Assembly (NCBI GenBank): GCA_030523555.1
Contig: JAUNIH010000004.1
Span: 1 to 52,272 of the forward strand
Length of the DNA: 52,272 nucleotides
Origin: Erysipelotrichaceae bacterium
Lineage (GTDB): Bacteria; Bacillota_I; Bacilli_A; Erysipelotrichales; Erysipelotrichaceae
Direction of reading: 5' to 3'
The position numbers and the translations under genes are program-made. Below the pieces are notes generated by a model. The model worked only from the letters and a program-made list of their open reading frames with translations. It searched no databases and was not told the DNA's origin. This document shows positions 34,424 to 43,008 of this stretch, one piece after another; position 1 is the first letter of the stretch, and each line of letters starts with the position of its first letter.

Positions 34424-35071
34424 TTATTCACCTTTTTCGATGAGTTTTGTACCGGATGAAGTACCTATGCGGTTGGCGCCAAGTTCAATCATCTTCAGCA
34501 TATCCTCATGGCTTCTGACGCCGCCTGCAGCTTTAATAAGACATTTATCCTTAACCGCATTCTTGAGTATCATGACATCGCCAAACGTTGCGCCTGATGT
34601 AGAGAAACCGGTAGAAGTCTTGACAAAGTCCGCATGAGTCTTAAGGATACATTCACAGGCTTTCTTCTTTTCTTCATCAGTAAGCAGACATGTCTCGATA
34701 ATAACCTTTAAAGTCTTATCGCCTACCGCTTCCTTGATCTTTCTTATTTCTTCGGTAACATAATCGTAATCCTTGTCTTTAAGTCTACCGATATTGATTA
34801 CCATATCAACTTCATCAGCACCCTTTTTAACGGCATCTTCAGCTTCAAATACTTTAGCTTCAGTTGACATAGCACCTAAAGGAAAACCGATAACACAGCA
34901 CACCAGAACGTCTGATCCTTCAAGCTGCTTCTTGCAGAATTCAATATTGCAGGTATTTACACATACTGATTTGAAATCATAATCCTTCGCTTCATCACAT
35001 AACTTTTTAATAGTATCAAGTGATGCGTCAGCCTTAAGACATGTATGATCAATATATTTGCTCAGTTTCAT
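34424..35071 (-). CDS. deoC: Deoxyribose-phosphate aldolase
   Basis: This is a 215-residue class I aldolase. Conserved strands include YIDHTCLK, DEVDMVINIG, the Schiff-base segment VKTSTGF, and IKAAGGVRS. It splits 2-deoxyribose-5-phosphate into glyceraldehyde-3-phosphate and acetaldehyde. An ATG three codons upstream (35080) lies too close to the AAAGG RBS, so 35071 is preferred. It overlaps the MurE-like gene by 23 nt and ends the operon. Confidence 0.93.
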   Translation of the reverse strand: MKLSKYIDHTCLKADASLDTIKKLCDEAKDYDFKSVCVNTCNIEFCKKQLEGSDVLVCCVIGFPLGAMSTEAKVFEAEDAVKKGADEVDMVINIGRLKDKDYDYVTEEIRKIKEAVGDKTLKVIIETCLLTDEEKKKACECILKTHADFVKTSTGFSTSGATFGDVMILKNAVKDKCLIKAAGGVRSHEDMLKMIELGANRIGTSSGTKLIEKGE

Positions 35072-36497
35072 TTTCTTCATCCTTTCCTTCCTTAATATAT
35101 TTTATCGCATAGTAGGCATCGCCATAATATTTTTCCTTGCCAAGACCCATAGTCAGGAAAGTTTCATTTCCTTTGCCAAGTATCAGCAGTACATCTTCGC
35201 TGTTAAGTAAAGATATCGCATTATCAATAGCGGAAGAGCGGTAGAGACATTTAAGGAAACGGTTTTTTGTATTGAACTTATCCCATCTTGAAAGAATCTC
35301 TGATACTTCCCCTTCGTGTGATGCGTCTTCAGTAAGTATTACGACATCTGAATATTTATTCAGAATATCACTGATTCTGGACATACGCGATTCTTCATCA
35401 TAGAAATCCGTACCAAAGACCGTAATAACTCTGCCTTTTGTAATATTTCTGGCAAACTTTTCTATTTCTTCAACACTGCATTCATCATACGCACAGTCTA
35501 TATAGACATTGTATTCATCATCTACAGACTGATATATGCCTTCCACATCTTCAATATCATTAAGTGAAGAAATGATATCCTCCATTGAATAATTCATCTC
35601 GTGAAGACTCGCAATGGCGGCTGTCAGGTTATAGATATTGACATAGCCTTTAAGCGGACATGTTATATCATAGTAAAGATTATTGACATTGAGTCTGAAA
35701 CTGATATTTCGATTAGTGACTGTAGGATTGCTGATACAGTAATCCGCATCCTTATCTGTTCCGTATGTAATAAGATTTTCACCCGCATCCCTAAGTTCAT
35801 CATAGGAAGAATCATCACAGTTGATGATTATTTTTGTATAGTCTTCCAGTGTATAAAGATATCTTCTTATCCAGTTGTAGTATTCCTTTGATGAAGACTT
35901 GTATTCAAGGCTTCTTTCATCACATCCGGTAAAGACAAATACTTCCGGAGATACAACATCCAGCTTCTTAAGATATAAAGATGATCCGGTAGCTTCAAAT
36001 GTCGTAGCTCGGATACCTTCATTTCTCAGATTATAAAGAACCTTGATATTGTCAATCGCGGATAATGTCGGGAAATTCATCTTATAGTTTTTATCCTGAT
36101 ACTGAATACCTAAAATGCCGATATAGGCTGAAGGCATTTTCTTGTTGAGTATTGTATGAATGATCTTGGCTACTGAAGCTCTTCCGTATGTACCGGAAAC
36201 TATATAGGTATCTATATTCTTATTTGGATAATCATAGAAGATATTGGCAGCTCTTTTAAGTGCTTCAGAGACATTTTTTACTTTGATATAGACAGCTTTG
36301 GGTTTATCTTCAAGTTCTTCGGAATAGACAATTACCTTGGCTCCGTTTTTGACTGCTTCCTTGACAAAGCGATGTCCATTATCTTTGATACCTGACATAC
36401 AGAAAAAGACCGCATTCTTCATCGGTATTCTTGAATCAGCCGATATCTGTTCTATTTCAATATCCGGTGCCCCTTTAAACAGTGTACTTAACAGCAT
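35049..36497 (-). CDS. MurE-like Mur-ligase paralogue with degenerate active site
   Basis: This 482-residue protein has the three-domain Mur ligase layout. The N-terminal domain shows ISADSRIPMKNAVFFCMSG and the central domain keeps GYVNIYNLTAAIASL. The C-terminal domain follows. Key catalytic motifs differ from MurE. The P-loop reads SGTYGRAS (101-108) where TGTNGKTT is expected, so the ATP-binding Lys is Arg106. The DHxDYH-type segment reads DERSLEY. The YAHTP segment reads CAYDE. It probably cannot act as a normal ligase and may be a pseudoenzyme or a ligase of changed chemistry. It overlaps mtaB by 10 nt. Confidence 0.75.
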   Translation of the reverse strand: MLLSTLFKGAPDIEIEQISADSRIPMKNAVFFCMSGIKDNGHRFVKEAVKNGAKVIVYSEELEDKPKAVYIKVKNVSEALKRAANIFYDYPNKNIDTYIVSGTYGRASVAKIIHTILNKKMPSAYIGILGIQYQDKNYKMNFPTLSAIDNIKVLYNLRNEGIRATTFEATGSSLYLKKLDVVSPEVFVFTGCDERSLEYKSSSKEYYNWIRRYLYTLEDYTKIIINCDDSSYDELRDAGENLITYGTDKDADYCISNPTVTNRNISFRLNVNNLYYDITCPLKGYVNIYNLTAAIASLHEMNYSMEDIISSLNDIEDVEGIYQSVDDEYNVYIDCAYDECSVEEIEKFARNITKGRVITVFGTDFYDEESRMSRISDILNKYSDVVILTEDASHEGEVSEILSRWDKFNTKNRFLKCLYRSSAIDNAISLLNSEDVLLILGKGNETFLTMGLGKEKYYGDAYYAIKYIKEGKDEENETEQIY

Positions 36498-37744
36498 ATC
36501 CCCATAACCTCATCTTTATTATCGGTTATTCTTACATCGATTAGTGAACCTATTTCATATTCTCCCTTAACTTTTACATAGAAATAGTTTCTTGAATAAC
36601 CGTAACTGTATCCGTCTTTTACTCTTTCAACAAGCACTCTTACATTTTCGCCCATAAACTGATCAGCGAAATTTTTTCTTAAATCATGATCAAGTTCAAG
36701 TATCTTTTTTACTCTTTCCTTCTTGATTTTAGGATCGACATGATTATTCATTTTATCTGCTCTGGTACCGTTCTTTCTTGAATAAGGAAAACAGTGGATA
36801 AAAGAAAAACCTATTTCATTAATATTATTTACTGTCTCGTTAAAGAGTTCATCATCTTCTCCTGGAAATCCGACAATAAGATCCGTAGATACAGATACCT
36901 TTGGAAGTTTATTACGTATATAACATATTCTGTCTTTATATTCTTTTATGGTATAAGGACGGTTCATCGCCTTCAGTATTTCGTTAGAACAGCTCTGTAC
37001 AGGTATATGAAGATGTGGCGCGAGCTTATCGTTATCTTTCATCAGTTCGATTATTTCATCACTGATTTCCGTAATTTCAATACTGCTTAAACGGATGGTC
37101 TCAAGTCCATCAATTTTTAAAAGCTCACATAACAGCTGATAAAGATTGTATTCTCCATCGTTATATCTTCCGGTATGAATACCGGTCAGAACGATTTCTT
37201 TATTTGTTCTGGAGAGTTCTTTCGCCTCTTTGATGATTATATTGTGATCAGCCGATCTTTCTCTTCCTCTTGAATAAGGGATAATACAGTATGAACAGAA
37301 CTGGTTGCAGCCGTCTTCAATTTTAAGAAATGAACGTGATTTGGTCGGATATTTTTCAATATACAGTTCTTCAAAATCAGATGATATTTCTTTATTTACC
37401 TTGTATCCAGATTCATGTTCAAGAATCATATCGAGTATCTGATCTTTTTTATCAGAACCTACAATAAGGTCAATATCTTTAAAGTCGTCTGTATCCCCTT
37501 TTATCTGACTTAAACAGCCTACCGCTACTATATATGCCTCAGGATTTCTTCTTCTGGCTTCATGAAAAAACTTACGGGTTTTTGATTCAGCCGTATTGGT
37601 TACGCAGCACGTAAAAATAAGATAGATATCAGCTTTATTTTTAAAATCAGTTTCTTCAAAGTACTGATTCATTTTTTCTCTTATATAGGTTGCTTCATAG
37701 TCATTGACTTTGCAGCCTAAAACCATCATCGCATAAGTCTTCAT
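36488..37744 (-). CDS. mtaB: tRNA t6A37 methylthiotransferase MtaB
   Basis: This 418-residue radical-SAM methylthiotransferase makes ms2t6A at position 37 of ANN-decoding tRNAs. The N-terminal cluster cysteines are Cys11, Cys46 or 47, and Cys77. The radical-SAM CxxxCxxC motif is at Cys146, 150 and 153 (GCNQFCSYC). A C-terminal TRAM domain is present. The ATG at 37744 overlaps the rsmE stop as ATGA and is preferred to the ATG two codons upstream. Confidence 0.93.
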   Translation of the reverse strand: MKTYAMMVLGCKVNDYEATYIREKMNQYFEETDFKNKADIYLIFTCCVTNTAESKTRKFFHEARRRNPEAYIVAVGCLSQIKGDTDDFKDIDLIVGSDKKDQILDMILEHESGYKVNKEISSDFEELYIEKYPTKSRSFLKIEDGCNQFCSYCIIPYSRGRERSADHNIIIKEAKELSRTNKEIVLTGIHTGRYNDGEYNLYQLLCELLKIDGLETIRLSSIEITEISDEIIELMKDNDKLAPHLHIPVQSCSNEILKAMNRPYTIKEYKDRICYIRNKLPKVSVSTDLIVGFPGEDDELFNETVNNINEIGFSFIHCFPYSRKNGTRADKMNNHVDPKIKKERVKKILELDHDLRKNFADQFMGENVRVLVERVKDGYSYGYSRNYFYVKVKGEYEIGSLIDVRITDNKDEVMGICC

Positions 37745-38427
37745 TGACATTTACCTACTATGATACTGGTCATATATAAAGCCGCTGTTTCCGCTCTTAA
37801 TATACGTTTCCCAAGTGATACACTTTCAAATCCCATTTCACATATCTTCTGATATTCTTTGTCTTCAAATCCTCCTTCAGGACCGATGATATAGGTAATG
37901 CTCTTACTTTTTTCTATTTCTGCAATATTCTTTTCTGATTCATAACAGATATAGTTTTTCTCTGAAAGATATTTATTGAGATCTTTAAGATCGGCATAAT
38001 CGCATACTTTGGGAATGATATTACGGTGTGACTGTTCAGCAGCTTCCTTTACGATTTTTTCAAGTCTTTCTTTTTTCTTGTTGTCTTTAACCTTGATAAC
38101 GCTTCTTACGCTCTTGTAGGGAACTATGCGTTTTACACCCAGTTCAACCAGTTTCTGAATGCAGAGCTCCATTTTATCGTTTTTGATTAAAGAAAGAATA
38201 CAGGTAATATCTGTATCAAGTTCGTTGTTTTCGTTTAGTGATTCCGTTATTTCACACTGATAGTTGTTTATAAGATGTGCATAAAAAACATTCTTATCTG
38301 AATCGACTATTCTGAATATATATTTATTGTTTTTTCTTAAAACCTTTATCAGATGATACAGAGTATCCTTATCAAGTTCTTCGATAGATCCGACACATGT
38401 CTTTCTGTTAATAAAATACTGTTGCAT
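37741..38427 (-). CDS. rsmE: 16S rRNA m3U1498 methyltransferase RsmE
   Basis: This is a 228-residue SPOUT methyltransferase with an N-terminal PUA-like domain and C-terminal knot motifs (IGPEGGFEDKE, SLGKRILRAETA). It methylates U1498 in the ribosomal decoding centre. The ATG has no RBS and lies 6 nt after a TATAAT that directly follows the corC terminator. It is the first gene of rsmE-mtaB-murE-like-deoC. Confidence 0.93.
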   Translation of the reverse strand: MQQYFINRKTCVGSIEELDKDTLYHLIKVLRKNNKYIFRIVDSDKNVFYAHLINNYQCEITESLNENNELDTDITCILSLIKNDKMELCIQKLVELGVKRIVPYKSVRSVIKVKDNKKKERLEKIVKEAAEQSHRNIIPKVCDYADLKDLNKYLSEKNYICYESEKNIAEIEKSKSITYIIGPEGGFEDKEYQKICEMGFESVSLGKRILRAETAALYMTSIIVGKCQ

Positions 38428-38433
38428 AAATTC

Positions 38434-38439
38434 ATTATA
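38434..38439 (-). promoter_or_regulatory. -10 box of rsmE operon
   Basis: TATAAT on the minus strand, then 6 nt, then ATG. It follows the U-tract of the corC terminator. No clear -35 is visible. It predicts a leaderless transcript. Confidence 0.5.
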
Positions 38440-38442
38440 AAC

Positions 38443-38468
38443 AAAAAAGAGGATTTATTTTTCCTCTT
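38443..38468 (-). terminator. corC terminator
   Basis: AAGAGGA (38447-38453) / TCCTCTT (38462-38468) is followed on the minus strand by six U. It overlaps the last codons of corC. Confidence 0.78.
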
Positions 38469-39720
38469 CTTCTTTGTCTTCTTTATTGATTGTAACCTTT
38501 ACTTCATTGACTATCTTCTGGTCAGCCTGTGTTACTTCTACATGCAGATTCTTATAGTCAAAGTTATCACCGGCTACCGGTATTTTGTCCATCATATCAA
38601 TAACCCAGGCAGATGTCGTATTAAATTCGTATTCTTCATAGTTTTCTATGGCGAAATGTTCAAAGAGATCTTCAATAGGCAGATCAGCCTTAATAAGATA
38701 GGTATTATCATCTATCTTCTTGTAGTATTCGATAACTTCATCATGTTCATCATAGATTTCACCAACAAGTTCTTCAAGAATATCTTCCATGGTGATAAGG
38801 CCTTCAGTACCGCCGTATTCATCAGCTACGATTGCCATATGCGACTTGGATATCTGAAACTGTTTAAGTAAGGATGATATCTTAACCTGTGAAGATGTAT
38901 ATGTTGCCGGTTTGATGATTGATTTTATATCGTGTTTCTTTTCATAGAAAAGATGATAGTAGAAATCCTTTTCATGAAGAACACCGATAATATTATCGAT
39001 GGAATCTTCATATACCGGAAGTCTTGAATATCCCGAATCTCTATACATTACTTCGATATCTTCTATAGTGTCTTCATTGATATCGACAGCCACCATATCG
39101 ATACGCGGTGTAAATATTTCGCCTACATCAAGATCTCTGAATTCGAGGGCATTTGTGATAAGATCAGCTTCATGGTCTGCGATGTCACCTTCTTCATTGG
39201 CTTCTTCAACCATCGTGATGATTTCATCAGTCGAATAGGTATCATCATCTACCTTGTAGAGCTTGGACATGAGTTTTTCCATAAGCTGGAATATCGCTGT
39301 CACAGGGCTGAAGATAAGTACCAGGAAAGAAAGGATTGGTGTAACGGCCATCGCAAATCTTTCAGGAATGTTTTTGGCGATGTTTTTAGGGACGATTTCT
39401 CCGATAATCATAATAACCAGTGTCATTACAACCGATGATACAGCCACACCTTTATCATCTCCCATCAGATTGGTGAAGTATACGGTAGCTATGGATGCTG
39501 ATACGACATTGACAATGGTGTTTCCTACCAGAATTGTCGTCAGCAGTTTGGAGAACTTGTCACAAAGATTTAAGGTTTTTTCTGCTTTCTTGTTGCCGGT
39601 ATTCGCTAGAGCTTTCAGCTTAATTCTGTTTAACGAAGAAAAGGAAGTTTCACAGGCAGAAAAGAAACTGTAACTTCCAACCAGTATTATCAGAATTAAC
39701 AATATATTATTATTGTCCAT
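38455..39720 (-). CDS. CorC/HlyC-family transmembrane protein
   Basis: This 421-residue protein has an N-terminal DUF21/CNNM membrane domain of three to four helices (about 1-140). Two CBS domains follow (about 200-325), and a CorC_HlyC transporter-associated domain lies at the C-terminus. Such proteins are linked to Mg2+ homeostasis, probably Mg2+ export. A good RBS (GAGAGG) precedes the ATG. It is monocistronic, with its own terminator. Confidence 0.9.
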   Translation of the reverse strand: MDNNNILLILIILVGSYSFFSACETSFSSLNRIKLKALANTGNKKAEKTLNLCDKFSKLLTTILVGNTIVNVVSASIATVYFTNLMGDDKGVAVSSVVMTLVIMIIGEIVPKNIAKNIPERFAMAVTPILSFLVLIFSPVTAIFQLMEKLMSKLYKVDDDTYSTDEIITMVEEANEEGDIADHEADLITNALEFRDLDVGEIFTPRIDMVAVDINEDTIEDIEVMYRDSGYSRLPVYEDSIDNIIGVLHEKDFYYHLFYEKKHDIKSIIKPATYTSSQVKISSLLKQFQISKSHMAIVADEYGGTEGLITMEDILEELVGEIYDEHDEVIEYYKKIDDNTYLIKADLPIEDLFEHFAIENYEEYEFNTTSAWVIDMMDKIPVAGDNFDYKNLHVEVTQADQKIVNEVKVTINKEDKEEEEK

Positions 39721-39826
39721 GAAAACCTCTCATTTCTGAGATCATATACTTACTCGGCAAGGGATTTTCTTCAACTTTTATCATGATTAATATACTAACA
39801 AAATTAATACAATAATACAATATCCC

Positions 39827-40554
39827 CTATTTCATTAAGGGAATGATATATTCTTCAATAAGATTCATATTATAGTTAACTACAAGTTCATCAGGGAAAC
39901 TGATTTCTTCCAGTAACTGTTCAGCCAGATCAAAACAGTTTATCTGATATTTGATATGGGCATCAGAACTCAGAATAATCGGAATATTATTCTTACGGCA
40001 TATATCAAGAATGATTCTATCTTTTTCTTTTGCCCCTGGTCTTGCGCTGTCAGGATGTAAAGATGCGTTGTTTAATTCTATTAATATATGCCTTTTATGA
40101 GCTTCTAGAATTACCTTTTCATAATCTATCGGATATGCAGGATTATCTATATGACCAAGTATCTTTACATATGGACATTCCATAGCCTTTAAAAAGGCGT
40201 TTGTATTGTCTTCACGTGTATGGGTTTTAGGTGAATAGGTAAAGGTATGCATGGAAGCGATGGCATAATCGAGTTTTTCAACAGGTATGTCAAAAAAATC
40301 AAAACCGTCTTCTAGTATATTTAGTTCAATACCGACCATTTATTTGTATTACCCATTTTCTTTGGAGTAATGCGTTTGCAGTTTCCAAAGGCATACTTAT
40401 GGGCACCTACACCGTACTGATCAGCCTGATGTTCGCTTATTCCGTAATAAAGAAGATTATTATCTGCAGCATACTCTATGTTTTCAGTCAAAGAGGAATA
40501 GGCATGTTTGGATAAAACGGAATGGGTATGCAGATCAACAAATGATTTTTTCAT
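39827..40554 (-). pseudogene. PHP-domain phosphohydrolase, frameshifted
   Basis: Two overlapping frames together make one YcdX-like PHP phosphoesterase of about 240 residues. The first part (from ATG 40554) holds the metal-binding VDLHTHSVLSKHAYS and ISEHQADQYG segments. It runs into a stop shortly after KRITPKKMGNT. The second part, from about 40339, continues with GIELNILEDG, ASMHTF, LGHIDNP, IELNNASL and SSDAH to the normal C-terminus. The frame offset equals the loss of one base near the AT-rich ACAAATAAATGG (around 40340). It may be a true pseudogene or a sequencing error. Confidence 0.8.
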
Positions 40555-40560
40555 ATAAGA

Positions 40561-40583
40561 AAAAAGCACATGAAGTGCTTTTT
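40561..40583 (-). terminator. ftsZ terminator
   Basis: AAAAAGCAC (40561-40569) / GTGCTTTTT (40575-40583) has a 5-nt loop and a U-run on the minus strand. It overlaps the ftsZ stop codon. Confidence 0.85.
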
Positions 40584-41682
40584 ATGAACGTGTTTTGAAG
40601 AAATCAGGGATATCTTCTTCTTCGACAAAGGTAACAGTTTCCTCTTTTTCTTTAACAGCTGTATCGTTTGTCTTAGGTTCAAAGAACTCAGGTGTTGATG
40701 CAGTACTCTGAGTACTTGAAACGGAATGTTTGGTTGTAGGTAAATCAAATCCGGTTGCGATAACAGTAACGATGATTGATTCGCCTAAAGATTCATTTAT
40801 GGCAACACCATAGATGATATCGATATCATTACCAGCCGCGTCCTTGATATAGTCTACAGCTATAGAAGAATCCTGTAATGAAATATTAGGTCCACCGGTA
40901 ATATTGATGATAGCGGATTTTGCACCCTTGATATTGGCTTCAAGTAATGGCGAACGGATAGCTCTTGCAGCTGCATCTTTAGCTTTGTTTTCACCCTGAG
41001 CCATACCGATACCGATTAAGGCAGTACCCTTACCGGACATTACGGCACGGATATCAGCGAAATCGAGGTTGATAAATGCAGGTACGGCAATCAGGTCGGT
41101 GATTGTCTGAACACCCTGTCTTAAGATATTGTCAGCTTCCTTGAATGCTTCAGTCATAGGAATCTTACCGATGACATTCAGTAACTGGTTATTGGAAACA
41201 ATGATCAGGGAATCAACGTTCTGTTTGATACGTTCAATTCCGACATTGGCCTGATCCATTCTTCTTCTGCCTTCAAAATCAAACGGTTTGGTTACAATAC
41301 CTACTACCAGGGCTCCCATATCTTTCGCAAGCTTGGCAAATACCGGAGCAGCACCGGTTCCGGTACCACCTCCCATACCACAGGTGATGAAGACCATATC
41401 AGCACCGGCTAAAGCCTTCTTGATTTCATCTTCTGATTCCATGGCTGCCTTCTGGCCTATTTCCGGATTACCACCGGCACCTAAACCTTTGGTAAGTTCT
41501 TTACCTAAAACTATCTTGTTTGGACATTTGGACAGGTTTAAAGCCTGAATATCCGTATTGGCAATATAGAAGTCAACTCCTTTGACTCCATCATTTACCA
41601 TTCTATTTACGGCATTGCAGCCGCCTCCACCGATGCCGAATACTTTGATTCTGGCAACCTGATTATATTCTGGTGCATTCAT
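40582..41682 (-). CDS. ftsZ: Cell division GTPase FtsZ
   Basis: This 366-residue tubulin-like GTPase forms the division ring. The N-terminal [13 protein letters not shown] loop and the tubulin signature GMGGGTGTG (102-110) are intact. A short linker of about 35 residues leads to the C-terminal peptide [10 protein letters not shown], which binds FtsA and other partners. The RBS GGGGGAT is strong. It lies 3 nt after the ftsA-like gene. Confidence 0.96.
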   Translation of the reverse strand: MNAPEYNQVARIKVFGIGGGGCNAVNRMVNDGVKGVDFYIANTDIQALNLSKCPNKIVLGKELTKGLGAGGNPEIGQKAAMESEDEIKKALAGADMVFITCGMGGGTGTGAAPVFAKLAKDMGALVVGIVTKPFDFEGRRRMDQANVGIERIKQNVDSLIIVSNNQLLNVIGKIPMTEAFKEADNILRQGVQTITDLIAVPAFINLDFADIRAVMSGKGTALIGIGMAQGENKAKDAAARAIRSPLLEANIKGAKSAIINITGGPNISLQDSSIAVDYIKDAAGNDIDIIYGVAINESLGESIIVTVIATGFDLPTTKHSVSSTQSTASTPEFFEPKTNDTAVKEKEETVTFVEEEDIPDFFKTRS

Positions 41683-41685
41683 AAA

Positions 41686-42942
41686 TTACTGATCCCCCTT
41701 TACATATTGTTTGAACAGACTCTTAATCTTAGAAGTAATTGTATCTCCATCAGCATCAAAATCCTTATCTTTTACTGATGTATCATATTCCAGCAGATTG
41801 ATACAGTTTACAGAAAGATTATTCATAACCGCTTTTTCTCGGTATACGATAAAACTTCCATATAAGGCTGTAAGAGAAGGATCTCTTACACCGATTGTAT
41901 CAGGATAGTACAGACGGCAGTTGCCGTTGTTTTTTTCTTTCAGGATATTCACCAGAGCTTTCATCTGTTCACCTTCACCGGTAACTATCAGATCAGCTCC
42001 GTTTTCCATAATAGGTTTACACATCGTAATGATATTTTCCGCATAATCATTAAGTGAATCCTTAACCAGATCATTGAGTTTCTTTGTTGTAATAACACTG
42101 GTCTTGGAATCCCTGCTGATCGCATAGACAGTATCATCAGGATATTTGCTGTCATAATCGACATTGAATTTCACAAGCTTATACAGATCATTATCACTCA
42201 GTTCATATATGCTTTTTACCGGACGGGCAATCTTGGCAAGACCCTCAAAGATGGTTTCACAGGATATGAGCTTACCTTTGGATAATAATGAAAGGTATGT
42301 AACTTCCTTTTCAATATCAAGAATAATAATATTCTTTTTTAAAGATTCTTCAATAAGAGAAGATTCTTTCGCAATACAGTATGAATTAAGTGTAATATCA
42401 AGAACCTTTATACCTGCTTCTTCAACAACCGATACATAATCATAGGCCATCTGTTTGTCACAGCATAAAAGATCAATATCCGCTACCACATCATCACTGA
42501 TTTCTTTTTCCGGCATACGTCTTGTTGAAATACCGTTTACCGTGTATTTTGTGACAACCGGATTAACAACCATAACACCATCATCAATCTTAGCCTTTAA
42601 TGAATTACTTACAGCGCGAATAATATCGTCTTTTCTTACTACTCCGTTTTCAGGAATAATACTGCTTCTCAAAGTAAATCTTTTGAAATTGTATGCCGGA
42701 AGAACCAGAATAACCTTTTCAATCTGTGCTCCGATTTTGGCAGAAGTATCTTTTATGGCGTAAGTAATATTATTAACGAGTGCTTTACGGTCAACTATCT
42801 TGAAATCAGATATGGCATCACTCGGATAAGATTCATTTCTGATGATATTAAAACGGGTGCTGTAATATTCAGATACAAGTACTCTGATATCATTTAATCC
42901 CAGTTCTAGAGAAACATAAATCTGTTTGGAATCATTACTCAT
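41686..42942 (-). CDS. ftsA: Divergent FtsA-like protein
   Basis: This 418-residue protein sits directly before ftsZ. The actin-like fold is recognisable (SLELGLNDIRVL near the start, the IIILDIEKEVTYLSLLSKG strand pair at 205-223, LIVTGEGEQM at 318-327), and a basic amphipathic C-terminal helix, ITSKIKSLFKQYV (402-414), resembles the FtsA membrane-targeting helix. The nucleotide motifs are degenerate: phosphate-2 reads DIEKEVT where DIGGGTT is usual, and phosphate-1 lacks the GTS/GTT turn. It probably tethers FtsZ to the membrane with little or no ATP binding. The ATG has no RBS and lies 6 nt after an extended -10 box. Confidence 0.8.
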   Translation of the reverse strand: MSNDSKQIYVSLELGLNDIRVLVSEYYSTRFNIIRNESYPSDAISDFKIVDRKALVNNITYAIKDTSAKIGAQIEKVILVLPAYNFKRFTLRSSIIPENGVVRKDDIIRAVSNSLKAKIDDGVMVVNPVVTKYTVNGISTRRMPEKEISDDVVADIDLLCCDKQMAYDYVSVVEEAGIKVLDITLNSYCIAKESSLIEESLKKNIIILDIEKEVTYLSLLSKGKLISCETIFEGLAKIARPVKSIYELSDNDLYKLVKFNVDYDSKYPDDTVYAISRDSKTSVITTKKLNDLVKDSLNDYAENIITMCKPIMENGADLIVTGEGEQMKALVNILKEKNNGNCRLYYPDTIGVRDPSLTALYGSFIVYREKAVMNNLSVNCINLLEYDTSVKDKDFDADGDTITSKIKSLFKQYVKGDQ

Positions 42943-42948
42943 AAATAA

Positions 42949-42957
42949 ATATTAACA
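42949..42957 (-). promoter_or_regulatory. Extended -10 box of ftsA-ftsZ
   Basis: TG-T-TAATAT on the minus strand ends 6 nt before the ftsA ATG, with no RBS. It predicts a leaderless ftsAZ mRNA. Confidence 0.55.
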
Positions 42958-42995
42958 TATTTGAAATAATAAAGATAAAACAAAAATCATTGTAA

Positions 42996-43001
42996 TATAA
43001 T
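42996..43001 (+). promoter_or_regulatory. -10 box of second MATE gene
   Basis: TATAAT ends 7 nt before the ATG at 43009, with no RBS between. It is divergent from the ftsA promoter within a 66-bp interval. Confidence 0.5.
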
Positions 43002-43008
43002 AATTTCT

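Noticed and set aside
38353-38871. 172-codon plus-strand ORF across rsmE/corC
   Set aside because: It is antisense to both genes and spans a terminator. It is Phe/Ile-rich, as expected for the reverse complement of AT-rich coding DNA.
39263-39673. 136-codon plus-strand ORF opposite corC
   Set aside because: It is antisense to a well-supported gene, has low-complexity hydrophobic content, and has no homology that I recognise.
39710-39784. 24-codon upstream ORF overlapping the corC start (MIKVEENPLPSK...)
   Set aside because: It has no RBS and no family, and corC has its own good RBS. A leader-peptide role is possible but unsupported.
40330-40350. Programmed -1 frameshifting joining the two PHP fragments
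   Set aside because: The junction ACAAATAAATGG does not form a standard slippery heptamer and no following pseudoknot is obvious, so a mutation or sequence error is simpler.
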